A stretch of DNA of 64,000 bases from Streptomyces sp. GESEQ-4 (GTDB lineage Bacteria > Actinomycetota > Actinomycetes > Streptomycetales > Streptomycetaceae): positions 124,001 to 188,000 of the forward strand of contig NZ_JAFFSU010000005.1 in NCBI RefSeq assembly GCF_017948455.1. The letters are read 5' to 3'. The position numbers and the translations under genes were made by a program. The notes beneath the pieces are model-generated. The model searched no databases, was not told the DNA's origin, and saw only the letters and a list, made by a program, of their open reading frames with translations. This document shows, one piece after another, positions 1 through 8,614 of this stretch. The stretch's first letter is position 1. Each line of letters starts with the position of its first letter.

Positions 1-42
1 CAGGGCCACGGCCAGGGTCCGCAGGGCCGGAGTGGTGCGCAT
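1..42 (-). CDS. N-terminus of a probable secreted protein, cut by the window edge
   Basis: Reading the minus strand from an ATG at 42 gives MRTTPALRTLAVAL before the window ends. A positively charged start followed by an Ala/Leu-rich stretch is what a signal peptide looks like. The start is supported by a strong ribosome binding site, AAGGAGG, about 6 bases upstream (near 49-55). The rest of the protein lies outside the window, so no function can be given. Confidence 0.5.
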   Translation of the reverse strand, partial: MRTTPALRTLAVAL

Positions 43-165
43 GATCGGCCTCCTTCTCCCCAGAACCATGAGACACCCGATCGGGTGAACCCTCCACCGG
101 AGAGCGCCCCCGTATGCCGTCGCCGAGGTCGCGCGCCCGCTCACCAGGGAGTTACCTGAAGAGGA

Positions 166-220
166 GCGCCCCGAAGGGGCGCGGGGAACTGCGCGACCAG
201 CCACAACGAACCCGCAGACG
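166..220. repeat. Dispersed hairpin-plus-tail repeat, copy 1
   Basis: A perfect 7-bp stem (GCGCCCC at 166-172, GGGGCGC at 176-182, 3-base loop) is followed by a conserved tail beginning GGGGAACTGCGCGACCAGCC. The same arrangement recurs at 39130-39190. The hairpin loop differs between copies while the stem and tail are kept. From memory this motif is common between genes in Streptomyces genomes. It may act as a terminator or processed 3' end, but its function is inferred only. Confidence 0.75.
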
Positions 221-222
221 AG

Positions 223-603
223 GTGCTCCACGTGCTCCAAGTCGCAGCCCTCTGGCTCCCCCTGGCGGCCGCCGCGTCCGCCGTCACCGGCATCGCAGTC
301 GCCGCCTACCGCCGCCGCGCCCTCACCGCCACCGCCCTCGGCACCGCACTCGGCGGCGCGTTCCTCGCCCTGACCATCGAGATCGGCCGCCGCCTCACCC
401 TCGCCCACCTCCCCGAGGACGCCCACCACCCAGCCACGAGCACCGCCTACGACGCCCTCACCACCACCCTCCGCACGGTCTCCTGGCTCCTGGTCGCCCT
501 GGGCCTCACCGTGGCCCTCACATGCCACCTCGTACGACGTCGGCGAGCGTCCGCAACGCCCGCTCCAGATCCGGCTCAGGAACGGACGCGAGCCCGAGCC
601 TGA
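223..603 (+). CDS. Small membrane protein of unknown function
   Basis: A 126-residue protein beginning at a GTG. Hydrophobic stretches at about residues 5-27, 36-52 and 86-103 predict three membrane-spanning helices, each followed by basic residues (YRRR, EIGRR, VRRRR). No family is recognised. The last 86 bases overlap, tail to tail, the 3' end of the MocR-type regulator gene on the other strand. The start is weakly supported because there is no strong ribosome binding site, only GACGAG just upstream. It could be a mispredicted reading frame, but its clean membrane topology argues for a real gene. Confidence 0.5.
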   Translation: MLHVLQVAALWLPLAAAASAVTGIAVAAYRRRALTATALGTALGGAFLALTIEIGRRLTLAHLPEDAHHPATSTAYDALTTTLRTVSWLLVALGLTVALTCHLVRRRRASATPAPDPAQERTRARA

Positions 604-1840
604 CCGCGTCCGGCGTGCGCGCCGGGTCCACGGCGAACGCGGGCCCGGGAGTCACCGCGATCCCGTGCTCGGCTGCGGCGGCCGTGAACGTGTCCGCACG
701 CCAGGGCGCGGGCAACTCCCACCAGGCGTAGTAGGCGCGGGAATCGGACCGTATGCCGAACCCGTCGAGGTGCCGGGCGACAACCCGCTGCCGACGCGCG
801 GCATCCTCCCGCTTCCCCTCGACCAGCCGCGCCACCGTCCCGTCCCCGCACCACCGCACGGCCGCCTCCAGCGCGAAGCGCCCCGCATTCCACCCCCCGG
901 ACCGGATCGCGGCGGCCACAGCCTTCGTCCGATCCTGCGGTACGACGAGAAAACCCACGGTGAGCCCGGGCGCGACCCGCTTGGACAGCCCGTCGACGAC
1001 GTGGGTCAGCGCGGGGGCGTGCACGGCGAACGGCTCGGCATCACTTAGGAACGACCAGATGCGGTCCTCCACAACAGGAATCCCCAAGTCACCTACGACA
1101 CCCGCGAGTTCGCACCTCCGCGCCTCATCCACCGTCACCGACGTCGGATTGTGCAGCGTCGGCTGCAGATAGAGCGCGGACAGGCGAGCCGTGCGGTGGG
1201 CGGCGGCGATCGACTGGGGGAGCGGTCCGCGTTCGTCGGCGGCGAGCGGCACGAGCGTGACGCCGAGCCGCCCCGCGATCTCCTTGACCAGCGGATACGT
1301 CAACGGCTCGACACCGACCCGACCACCGGGCCGGACCAGGGAGGCAAGGGCGGCGGCGATGGCCTGACGAGCGTTTCCCGTGAAGAGCAACTGAGCAGGG
1401 GCAGGCCGCCAGCCCGGAGTCGCGAGCAGGCCGACCGCCGCCTCCCGTGCCGGAGCCGTTCCGGTGGCCGCCGCCGGACGCAGGGCCTCCGTCAGGACGT
1501 CGGGGCGCAGGAGCGGGGCGAGGGCGGGGGCGAGCAGCTCCGACTGGCCGGGCGCGGAAGGGTAGTTGAGCTCCAGATTCACGGGCGCGGCAGTCCCCGC
1601 TTCGACGAGCTGACGGCCGTACGACATGACAGGCGTCGCCCGCACGAACGTACCCCGGCCGACCTCCCCCACGACCAGCCCCCGGCGCACAAGTTCGCCA
1701 TATACCCGCCCGGCCGTGGACCCGGCGATCCCGCGGCGGCGCGCGAACACGCGCTGCGGAGGCAGCCGTTCGCCGGGGCGGAGCCGGCCGGCGGCGATGT
1801 CGTCGGCGATGCGGTCGGCGAGACGCCGGTAGTCGTCCAC
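518..1840 (-). CDS. MocR-type (GntR HTH + aminotransferase-fold) transcriptional regulator
   Basis: A 440-residue regulator. Residues 1-70 form a winged-helix GntR domain (RLADRIADDIAAGRLRPGERLP, then an HTH ending GRGTFV). The rest is a fold-type I aminotransferase domain like that of MocR, PdxR and GabR. The expected pyridoxal-phosphate lysine is K287 in GLSKRVAPG. In this family the aminotransferase-like part usually senses PLP or an amine rather than catalysing a full transamination. GTG start at 1840 with GGGAGGGAG upstream. It is divergent from an alpha/beta hydrolase gene across an 11-bp direct repeat that is a likely operator, so the hydrolase may be its target. Ligand unknown. Confidence 0.88.
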   Translation of the reverse strand: MDDYRRLADRIADDIAAGRLRPGERLPPQRVFARRRGIAGSTAGRVYGELVRRGLVVGEVGRGTFVRATPVMSYGRQLVEAGTAAPVNLELNYPSAPGQSELLAPALAPLLRPDVLTEALRPAAATGTAPAREAAVGLLATPGWRPAPAQLLFTGNARQAIAAALASLVRPGGRVGVEPLTYPLVKEIAGRLGVTLVPLAADERGPLPQSIAAAHRTARLSALYLQPTLHNPTSVTVDEARRCELAGVVGDLGIPVVEDRIWSFLSDAEPFAVHAPALTHVVDGLSKRVAPGLTVGFLVVPQDRTKAVAAAIRSGGWNAGRFALEAAVRWCGDGTVARLVEGKREDAARRQRVVARHLDGFGIRSDSRAYYAWWELPAPWRADTFTAAAAEHGIAVTPGPAFAVDPARTPDAVRLGLASVPEPDLERALRTLADVVRGGM

Positions 1841-1856
1841 TCAACTCCCTCCCAGG

Positions 1857-1890
1857 ATTGCACCGAGAGCAAAGATCTTATTGCACCGAG
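1857..1890. promoter_or_regulatory. Direct-repeat operator candidate for the MocR-type regulator
   Basis: ATTGCACCGAG occurs twice, at 1857-1867 and 1880-1890, with a 23-bp period, about two helical turns. It lies in the short divergent region between the regulator and the hydrolase. MocR-family regulators often bind direct repeats. The second copy contains a candidate -35 (TTGCAC, 1881-1886) paired at 18 bp with TAGGGT (1905-1910). Confidence 0.55.
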
Positions 1891-1910
1891 GAGTTGACCG
1901 GATCTAGGGT
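1881..1910 (+). promoter_or_regulatory. Candidate promoter of the hydrolase gene (leaderless)
   Basis: TTGCAC at 1881-1886, an 18-bp spacer and TAGGGT at 1905-1910. The expected transcription start is about 7 bases after the -10, which coincides with the ATG at 1918. No good ribosome binding site precedes that ATG. Leaderless mRNAs are common in Streptomyces. Confidence 0.4.
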
Positions 1911-1917
1911 CATCCAC

Positions 1918-2697
1918 ATGGCACCCTTCCTCGCATACGAGGACAAAGGAGCGGATACCTCTCTGTTTCCCCTCGTCCTCGTCCACGGCCACCCCTTCGA
2001 CCGCACGATGTGGACCCCGCAGACCGAGGCGTTCTCCGCCTCCCGCCGGGTCATCGCCCCCGACCTGCGCGGCTACGGCGCCTCCCCGGTGGTCCCCGGC
2101 GTCACCCCGCTCTCCGACTTCGCCCGCGACATCGAGGCGCTGCTGAACGAGCTGAAGGTGCGGGCGTTCGTCCTGGCCGGCCTCTCGATGGGCGGCCAGA
2201 TCGCGATGGAGTGCTACCGCCTCTTCGGCGAGCGCGTCCGGGGCCTGGTCCTCGCTGACACCTTCCCGGCGGCGGAGACGGCGGAGGGCAAGGTGATCCG
2301 CAACGAGATGGCGGACCGGCTGCTGGCCGAGGGCATGCGCGGATACGCCGACGAGGTGCTGGAGAAGATGGTCGCGCCGTACGCCTCGCCGCAGGTCAAG
2401 GCCCACGTCCACGGCATGATGACGGCCACGCCCCCGGAAGGCGCCGCAGCAGCCCTGCGCGGCCGCGCCGAACGCCCCGACTACCGCACCCTGCTGACCC
2501 ACGTCACCGTCCCGACGCTGGTCGTCGTCGGCGCCGACGACACGTACACACCGGTCGCGGACGCGGAGGCGATGCACGCGGCACTGCCCGACTCGACACT
2601 CAGGGTCATCGAAAGGGCGGCCCACATGCCGAACCTGGAACGCCCGGCTGAATTCAACGAGGCGTTGCGGGAGTTCCTGACGCGGGTCGACGCGTAA
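1918..2697 (+). CDS. Alpha/beta hydrolase
   Basis: A 259-residue alpha/beta-hydrolase-fold protein. Visible motifs are the oxyanion-hole segment VHGHPFD, the nucleophile elbow GLSMGG (Ser90), an acidic residue in GADDTYTP and the catalytic His in RAAHMPNLERP (His236). The set matches small esterases or C-C hydrolases acting on soluble substrates in the cytoplasm; no signal peptide is present. I chose ATG 1918 because the upstream in-frame ATG at 1858 would run through the probable operator and promoter. Likely controlled by the divergent MocR-type regulator. Substrate unknown. Confidence 0.85.
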   Translation: MAPFLAYEDKGADTSLFPLVLVHGHPFDRTMWTPQTEAFSASRRVIAPDLRGYGASPVVPGVTPLSDFARDIEALLNELKVRAFVLAGLSMGGQIAMECYRLFGERVRGLVLADTFPAAETAEGKVIRNEMADRLLAEGMRGYADEVLEKMVAPYASPQVKAHVHGMMTATPPEGAAAALRGRAERPDYRTLLTHVTVPTLVVVGADDTYTPVADAEAMHAALPDSTLRVIERAAHMPNLERPAEFNEALREFLTRVDA

Positions 2698-2866
2698 TTA
2701 CGGGGATCCTGGGCGTCACGTGCTCCCTCTTCCACTCGATGACCGGCGCCACATCATGCGCGCGCACCCTCGGGACCCCTCCCGCTCGGTGCAACCTCCC
2801 CCGCACCGCTCCCGTCTTTTTTGAGGGAGGATTCGGCCACCCCACCCGCGAACGGAAGGCCGGGCA

Positions 2867-3865
2867 TTGGACACCGAGGTCGCCGAGTGGACCGCTTCCG
2901 ATGACGTGCGCCAGCGACGGACCTCGCGGCGTCCCGGCGTCGGGTTCGCCGTGCTGCTGTTCGCCGGAGTCAGTGTCGTCGTGGGCTGCCGGCTCGCCGA
3001 CACCGACGCCATCACGCCCGTCCCGCAGGTTCTCGCCTTCCTGCCCTGGCTGCTCGTGCCCACGGGTCTCGGGCTGCTGCTCACCGTGCTCGCGCGGTGG
3101 TGGGTCGGGGCGGTGTGGGGCGTCGTCCTGCTGGGTCTGCTGGCGTGGTTCATCGAGCCGTACGGCAAGAGCGCCCAGCCGACCGGGCCCGTCCTCGCCT
3201 CGTTCCGTGTGCTCACCTCGAACGTCGAGTTCGGGCAGGCCACCGACGCCCTCGTCGAGACCGTACGACGTGACAAGCCGGACATCGTGTTCGTGGAGGA
3301 GTGCGACGTCGCCTGCGACGCGGTGCTCAAGCGCGACCTGGCCGCCGACTATCCGCACCGCGAGGCCGCGATCGCCGACGGCTCCGAGGGGTCGGTCATC
3401 CTCAGCCGCTTCCCGCTCCAGGGCACGGACGGCGTACCCGGCACGCTTTCGATGCCCGGCGCCGTCGCCGACGTGCGCGGGCACGACGTACGGCTCCAGC
3501 TCGCGCACCCCATGCCGCCGCTGCCCGGGCAGACGGACGTATGGCGCCGGGAGCTGGGCGCCCTGCGTGACTACGTGAGCGCCGACGAGCAGACCCCCAC
3601 CATCCTGGCCGGTGACTTCAACGCCTCCCAGGACCACGCCGCCTTCCGCCGCATCCTGGACGCCGGCCTGCGCGACGCGGCCCGGCTCACCGGCTCCGAC
3701 CGCACACCGAGCTGGCCGACCCGGACGACACCGACGTTCGGCACCCAGATCGACCATGTGCTGCTGTCCCCGGACTTCTCCGCGCGCACGGCCCGCTTCC
3801 TGGACCTCGGCGACACCGACCACCGCTCGCTGCTGGTCGACGTCACGCTCCACCAGCGGGGATGA
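2867..3865 (+). CDS. Endonuclease/exonuclease/phosphatase-family protein with membrane anchor
   Basis: A 332-residue protein. The first about 110 residues contain three hydrophobic helices (around 27-42, 53-78 and 81-98). The rest is a metal-dependent EEP (DNase I-like) hydrolase fold: LTSNVEFG, VEECD, GDFNASQDH, and the C-terminal QIDHVLLS...DTDHRSLLVDV with the catalytic Asp-His. The active domain should face outward, as in other Streptomyces EEP proteins. Substrate could be nucleic acid or a phosphoester. TTG start at 2867, with GGAAGG 7 bases upstream. The downstream exporter gene begins 28 bases after the stop. Confidence 0.8.
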   Translation: MDTEVAEWTASDDVRQRRTSRRPGVGFAVLLFAGVSVVVGCRLADTDAITPVPQVLAFLPWLLVPTGLGLLLTVLARWWVGAVWGVVLLGLLAWFIEPYGKSAQPTGPVLASFRVLTSNVEFGQATDALVETVRRDKPDIVFVEECDVACDAVLKRDLAADYPHREAAIADGSEGSVILSRFPLQGTDGVPGTLSMPGAVADVRGHDVRLQLAHPMPPLPGQTDVWRRELGALRDYVSADEQTPTILAGDFNASQDHAAFRRILDAGLRDAARLTGSDRTPSWPTRTTPTFGTQIDHVLLSPDFSARTARFLDLGDTDHRSLLVDVTLHQRG

Positions 3866-3893
3866 GGTTGGCGGGGGCGAACATAATGGGGCC

Positions 3894-5831
3894 ATGTCCC
3901 GAGAGTTCCCCATCGGCCTGACGCCCCCCGACTGGCTGGTCCGGAACCTCCGGTCCGAACCGGCGCCCGTCAACCGGTCCGCCGTCGCCCGCGCCGCCCT
4001 TGCCATGGCCCTGCCCCTCGCCATCGGCCTCGCCGTCGACCGGCCCGCCTACGGCGCCCTCGCCTCCATGGGCGCGCTGTCCGGAGTCATCGGCGACACC
4101 GCCGACGCCTACCGGATGCGGATCCTCAACATCGCCGTCCCGCAGCTCTTCGGCGCCGTCGGCATCACCCTCGGCTCGCTGGTCTTCGGCCACGGCTGGC
4201 TCGCGGTCGCCGCCGTCACCGGCGTCGCGCTCGTCTCCGGGATGATCTCGACGATCGGCGCGGTCGCCTCCGTATCGGGACTGCTGCTGCTCCTCAACTC
4301 GGTGGTGGGCGCGGGCCTGCCGATGCCGGGCGAGTGGTGGCTCGCGCCGGCGCTGATGTCCGGCGGCGGGCTCCTCGTGCTGCTGCTCGCGCTGCTGGCC
4401 TGGCCGCTGCGGGGCGGAGTGCCGGAGCGGACGGCGGTCGCGGACACCTACCGGACGGTGGCCGAACTGCTGGCGGCGACCGGTGATCCCGACGCGTACG
4501 ACGCCGCCCGCCACGCCGTCACCCAGTCGCTGAACCAGTCGTACGACCTCGTCCTCGCCCGGCGCACCCGCCACCACGGCCGCAGCCCCGAACTCACCCG
4601 GCTGCTCGCCCAGTTGAACGCCATCACGCCCGTCGTGGAGGCCGCCCCCGCGGCCCACCTGGCCGGAAAGCCGCTCCCGCCCGAGATCCCGTCAGCGGTC
4701 CGGCACGTCGCGGAGGCCATCGACACCGGCTACACCGGCCCGATAGGGCTCGACCTGCCGGCGGCCGTGAGCGAGACGAACCGCGCCATGAACCACGCCG
4801 TGCGCCACGCGGCCTCCGTCGTCGCCGCCCCGGACATCGACCCCCACGGCATCGACGACCGCCTCGGCCGCCCGGCCGCCCTCCGCATCCGCGCCGCCCA
4901 GGCCGGACGGAACGTGATCCTCTCCGCCACCTCCTGGCGCTACGGCCTGCGCCTGGCCCTGTGCATCGGCCTGGCCCAGGTCCTGGTCTCGATCATCACG
5001 GTCCCGCGCTCCTACTGGGTCGCGCTGACCATCACCTTCGTCCTCAAGCCCGACTTCGGCTCGGTCTTCTCACGGGCGCTGCTGCGGGCCCTCGGCACGG
5101 TCGCCGGACTCGTCGTCGCGGCGGCGGTGCTCTCCCAGGTGCCGCGAGGCTGGTGGGACGTACCGGTGATGCTGCTGCTCGCCCCGCTGATCCCCGCCCT
5201 CACCCCACGCGGCTACGGCTACCAGACCGCCGCCATCACCCCGGTGATCCTCCTCCTCTCCGACGTCCTCAACCGCCAGGGAACGGGCCTGCTGCTGCCC
5301 CGCCTCGTCGACTCCCTCATGGGCTGCGCGATCGCGCTGGTCGCGGGTTATCTGCTCTGGCCGGAGAGCTGGCACGTCCGCGTGGGCGACCGCCTCGCGG
5401 ACGCGGTGGCGGACACGGCGACATATGTGGAGGCGGCCTTCGGCAAGGGCGAGGACCCCGCCGCCCGCGCCCGCATGCGCCGCCGCCTCTACCGCGACCT
5501 CTCCGTCATCCGCACGGAGTTCCAACGCGCCCTGACCGAACCCCCACCCACCGGCCGCCGCGCCGCCGCCTGGTGGCCCCTGGTCGTCGCCGTGGAACGG
5601 ATCGTCGACGTGACGACGGCGGCACGGGTGCGGGTGAAGCACGGGGCGACCCCTCCGTCGTCCGCGGAGGTCGCTCAAGTGACCTTGCAACTCCGTGAAC
5701 TGGCGGAGGGGCTACGAGAGGCAGACGTCCTGTACGAGGTCCGCACCGACCTGACCGGCCCGCCGGAAAGCGTCCTGGAGCCACTCCGCCAGGAGGTGGC
5801 GGCAGCAAGGGCGATCGCGTCCCCGCACTGA
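3894..5831 (+). CDS. FUSC-family (aromatic acid exporter-like) membrane protein
   Basis: A 645-residue integral membrane protein with two similar blocks of hydrophobic helices (about residues 25-170 and 350-500), each followed by a cytoplasmic helical region. This is the layout of the FUSC/ArAE exporter families. The second block carries the family-typical YWVALTITFVLKPDFG stretch. I take ATG 3894 rather than the much longer open frame because the preceding EEP gene occupies the upstream bases and the protein has a normal hydrophilic N-terminus (MSREFPIGLTPPDWL). Probably exports an aromatic or amphipathic compound; the substrate is not evident. Confidence 0.8.
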   Translation: MSREFPIGLTPPDWLVRNLRSEPAPVNRSAVARAALAMALPLAIGLAVDRPAYGALASMGALSGVIGDTADAYRMRILNIAVPQLFGAVGITLGSLVFGHGWLAVAAVTGVALVSGMISTIGAVASVSGLLLLLNSVVGAGLPMPGEWWLAPALMSGGGLLVLLLALLAWPLRGGVPERTAVADTYRTVAELLAATGDPDAYDAARHAVTQSLNQSYDLVLARRTRHHGRSPELTRLLAQLNAITPVVEAAPAAHLAGKPLPPEIPSAVRHVAEAIDTGYTGPIGLDLPAAVSETNRAMNHAVRHAASVVAAPDIDPHGIDDRLGRPAALRIRAAQAGRNVILSATSWRYGLRLALCIGLAQVLVSIITVPRSYWVALTITFVLKPDFGSVFSRALLRALGTVAGLVVAAAVLSQVPRGWWDVPVMLLLAPLIPALTPRGYGYQTAAITPVILLLSDVLNRQGTGLLLPRLVDSLMGCAIALVAGYLLWPESWHVRVGDRLADAVADTATYVEAAFGKGEDPAARARMRRRLYRDLSVIRTEFQRALTEPPPTGRRAAAWWPLVVAVERIVDVTTAARVRVKHGATPPSSAEVAQVTLQLRELAEGLREADVLYEVRTDLTGPPESVLEPLRQEVAAARAIASPH

Positions 5832-5971
5832 CGGCGATGGCGGCCTGGTCAACTCCGCGCAGGCGGTGAATCGTTACGTCGTTCTCGTGCGAGTGACGCA
5901 GGGCGAGTTCGGGAGGGCGTACAGGTAATGATCAATCCTGTTCAACCGCCCTCCCGATAAGGGGATTTTTC

Positions 5972-6190
5972 ATGCGTCGCACCGCCTCCGTCCTCCTCGG
6001 CACCCTGGCCCTCGCCGGAGCCGCCGCCCCGGCAGCCACCGCCGTGCCGGACCCGTCGGCCGCCGTCACCTGCCTCACCGAGGCCCCGGGCACCGTCACC
6101 GGACTCGTCGACCCGGCCGCCCTGCTCGACCCCACCGCCCTCGCGGCCCCGGCCGAACTCCCGGCCGTGAACTGCGTGACGGCTCCCTGA
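5972..6190 (+). CDS. Small secreted two-cysteine protein
   Basis: A 72-residue protein. Residues 1-25 form a signal peptide (MRRTASVLLGTLALAGAAAPAATA), leaving a mature peptide of about 47 residues with exactly two cysteines (CLTEAP and NCVTAP) that could form one disulfide. AAGGGG lies about 9 bases upstream of the ATG. No known family; it is shorter than a chaplin and lacks that pattern. A strong terminator follows directly, so it is a self-contained transcription unit. Confidence 0.6.
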   Translation: MRRTASVLLGTLALAGAAAPAATAVPDPSAAVTCLTEAPGTVTGLVDPAALLDPTALAAPAELPAVNCVTAP

Positions 6191-6204
6191 GCCGCACGGA
6201 CAAA

Positions 6205-6245
6205 CGGATGCGGGCCGCTCCCCTGAGGGGAGCGGCCCGCATCCG
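6205..6245. terminator. Bidirectional terminator hairpin
   Basis: A perfect 19-bp stem (6205-6223 with 6227-6245) closed by a 3-base TGA loop lies between the convergent small secreted gene and phoX. There is no U-tract, as is usual in Streptomyces. Confidence 0.8.
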
Positions 6246-6273
6246 TATGCGTACGGGTTGCGTACGAGTGCGA

Positions 6274-8343
6274 TCAGACGCCGATGTCGCAGCCGTCCTT
6301 GCGCCACACGGCCACGACCGCCGGGCGGACGTACTTGCCGGGTCCGTCGGGCCAGGTGCTGGCCGGCTTCTCGACGGTGGCGCCGTCCTTCTCGCCCGGG
6401 TGCTGTACGGCGACCAGAACGCGCCGGTCCTGGATGACCGGGCCGCAGGTCTCCGCGCCGATCGGCATCGTCGCGAACTGCTTCAGCTCACCGCGCCGTT
6501 CACCGCGCGTAGCTACCCCGAACAGACCGTCGTGGTAGCCGAGCTGGGCGCCGTCGGTGGAGATCCACAGGTTGCCGTACCGGTCGAAGGCGACGTTGTC
6601 CGGGCAGGAGATCGGGCTGACCTTGTTCTTCGGGAACCCGGCGAAGTAGGTGGCCGGGTCGTTCGGGTCGCCCGCCACCAGGAACAGCGACCAGGCGAAC
6701 TTGGTGCTGTCGGCACGGTTCCAGCGCTCGGTCAGCTCCAGGACGTGCCCGTGCTTGTTGGCGTTGCGCGGGTTGGCCTCGTCCGCCTTGGCGTTCGTGC
6801 CGGTACCGCGGTTGGTGTTGTTGGTGAGGGCGACGTACACCTTGCCGGTGTGCGGGTTGGGCTCGATGTCCTCGGGCCGGTCCATCTTGGTGGCGCCGAC
6901 CTTGTCACCGGCGAGCCGCGTGAAGACGAAGACCTCGTCGGCGGTCATGCCCTCGACGTGCGAGACGGCACCCTTCGCCGTGGCGGTGGCGAGCGGGATC
7001 CACGTACCGCTGCCGTCGAACTCGCCGTCGGCGGGGAGCTTGCCGGTGCCGTCGATCTCGATGGCGGGCGAGTCGCCGCTGAGCTTGGCGACGTACAGCG
7101 TGCCCTCGTCGAGGAGTGAGAGGTTGTGCTCGCGCACCGCCCTGCTCGACCCCTTCTTCATCCGCTTGCTGCCGACGAACTTGTAGAAGTAGTCGAAGCG
7201 CTCGTCGTCACCGGAGTAGACGACGGGACGGCCGTCGTCCGTGAGACGCACGGTCGCGCCCTCGTGCTTGAAGCGGCCCAGCGCGGTGTGCTTGCGCGGC
7301 TTGGAGGTGGGGTCGTACGGGTCGAGCTCGACGACGTAGCCGAAGCGGTGCACCTCGTTGGGCTCCTGCGCGACGTCGAAGCGCTTGTCGAAGAGCTCCC
7401 ACTTGCGCTCGGTGGCGGTGGTGCCGATGCCGTACCGCTTGTCCGTCGCCCGGCTGCTGTTGGCGAAGTACTGGTTGAAGTTCTCCTCGCCGTGCAGCGT
7501 GGTGCCCCACGGGGTGGTGCCGCCGGCGCAGTTGTTGAGGGTGCCGAGCGCCTTGGTGCCGGTCGGATCGGCGGAGGTCTTCAGCAGGTCCGAACCGGCG
7601 GCGGGCCCGGTGATCTTGAACTCGGTGGCCGCGGTGACCCGACGGTTGAGCGGGTGCCGGGGCACGGGCTTGAGCTTGCCGGTCTTCCGGTCACCTTCGA
7701 CGACGACGGCGGAGAGCCCGTGGGCGGCCCAGGCGATCTCGACCTGCTCCTTGGTCGGGTTGGCGGAGTCGTAGCCACGGAACATGAGCACCTCGTCGGT
7801 GTACTCATGGTTGGCGACGAGGATCTGCCGGTTCCACTCGCCCGGGAGGGGCAGCAGCGCGAGGAAGTCGCAGTTGTACCCGAACTGCCCCGCCTGCGCC
7901 TTGGCGGTCTGGTTGTCCGGGTCGAAGGCGGGGGCGCCGCGCAGGATGGGCTCGCCCCAGCGGATGACGACGTTCTGGGCGTAGCCGTCGGGAACGGTCA
8001 CCGCGTCGTTGGTGTTGGGGGCGACAGCGGTGAAACGAAGCCCGCGCGCGCCCTTGGAGGAGCCGAAGGTGGACGTCGTCCGAGTGGCGGCGGCGGCCTC
8101 CGGGGCCGCGGCGGCGGTCACGGCGGTGCCGGCCGCGGCGGCCACCGTGACGACGGCGGCGGCCTGCATCACCGAACGGCGGCTGAGGGCGCCCTGGATG
8201 ACGTCGCCGACGTATTCGTTGGTGGTGGTGTTGGGCACCTCGTGGAAGCAGGCGTTCCCACACCGGTACAAACAGGTCATGGCCGACCGGCCACCGGGAT
8301 GCGAATCGGACGGCGTTCTGACGAGCGGGAGCGGAATGCGCAC
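6274..8343 (-). CDS. phoX: PhoX-type alkaline phosphatase, Tat-exported
   Basis: A 689-residue protein of the PhoX/DUF839 family, Ca/Fe-dependent monoesterases that release phosphate from organic compounds outside the cell. The N-terminus has an unusual cysteine-bearing lead (MTCLYRCGNACFHE) before a Tat signal with twin arginines at 55-56 (SRRSVMQ) and an Ala-rich hydrophobic run. Family stretches include GTTLHGEENFNQYF, EVHRFGYVVELDPYDP and VYSGDDERFDYFYKFV. GTG start at 8343 with AGGGGA upstream. A PHO box about 80 bases upstream indicates control by PhoR-PhoP under phosphate limitation. Convergent with the small secreted gene across a terminator. Confidence 0.9.
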   Translation of the reverse strand: MRIPLPLVRTPSDSHPGGRSAMTCLYRCGNACFHEVPNTTTNEYVGDVIQGALSRRSVMQAAAVVTVAAAAGTAVTAAAAPEAAAATRTTSTFGSSKGARGLRFTAVAPNTNDAVTVPDGYAQNVVIRWGEPILRGAPAFDPDNQTAKAQAGQFGYNCDFLALLPLPGEWNRQILVANHEYTDEVLMFRGYDSANPTKEQVEIAWAAHGLSAVVVEGDRKTGKLKPVPRHPLNRRVTAATEFKITGPAAGSDLLKTSADPTGTKALGTLNNCAGGTTPWGTTLHGEENFNQYFANSSRATDKRYGIGTTATERKWELFDKRFDVAQEPNEVHRFGYVVELDPYDPTSKPRKHTALGRFKHEGATVRLTDDGRPVVYSGDDERFDYFYKFVGSKRMKKGSSRAVREHNLSLLDEGTLYVAKLSGDSPAIEIDGTGKLPADGEFDGSGTWIPLATATAKGAVSHVEGMTADEVFVFTRLAGDKVGATKMDRPEDIEPNPHTGKVYVALTNNTNRGTGTNAKADEANPRNANKHGHVLELTERWNRADSTKFAWSLFLVAGDPNDPATYFAGFPKNKVSPISCPDNVAFDRYGNLWISTDGAQLGYHDGLFGVATRGERRGELKQFATMPIGAETCGPVIQDRRVLVAVQHPGEKDGATVEKPASTWPDGPGKYVRPAVVAVWRKDGCDIGV

Positions 8344-8420
8344 TTTGTTTTCCCCTTGCTTCCCCTTGTAACCAGCGTGACGGACGGTAGGCGCATGTTT
8401 GTGCGGGAGCGGGGCGACAC

Positions 8421-8449
8421 GGTGAACTAAAGGTGAACTGGAGGTGCCT
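8421..8449 (-). promoter_or_regulatory. PHO box (PhoP-binding direct repeats) upstream of phoX
   Basis: On the minus strand GTTCACC occurs at 8438-8432 and again at 8427-8421, an exact 11-base period. A degenerate third unit (AGGCACC, 8449-8443) lies one further period upstream. Direct repeats of GTTCACC with an 11-nt period are the established Streptomyces PHO box. A candidate -10 (TACCGT on the minus strand, 8382-8377) lies downstream towards the phoX start. Confidence 0.85.
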
Positions 8450-8614
8450 GTACATTCGTTACGTTCGTGGCGGATGTTTGACCGGTCCGGCCCTTGACTC
8501 AGGACATCCCGCCGACCCTGCCCCTCCCGAAGATCACCTTCCGGGGCGGCTAACCTTACGTGTCCGTCCTGGCCAGGGATTAGCGGGCATCAACTCACGC
8601 GAAGGGTTGCGTAC

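Noticed and set aside
3612..3893. Extension of the FUSC exporter upstream of 3894
   Set aside because: It runs over the end of the EEP-family gene in another frame and reads as Ser/Thr/Pro/Arg noise.
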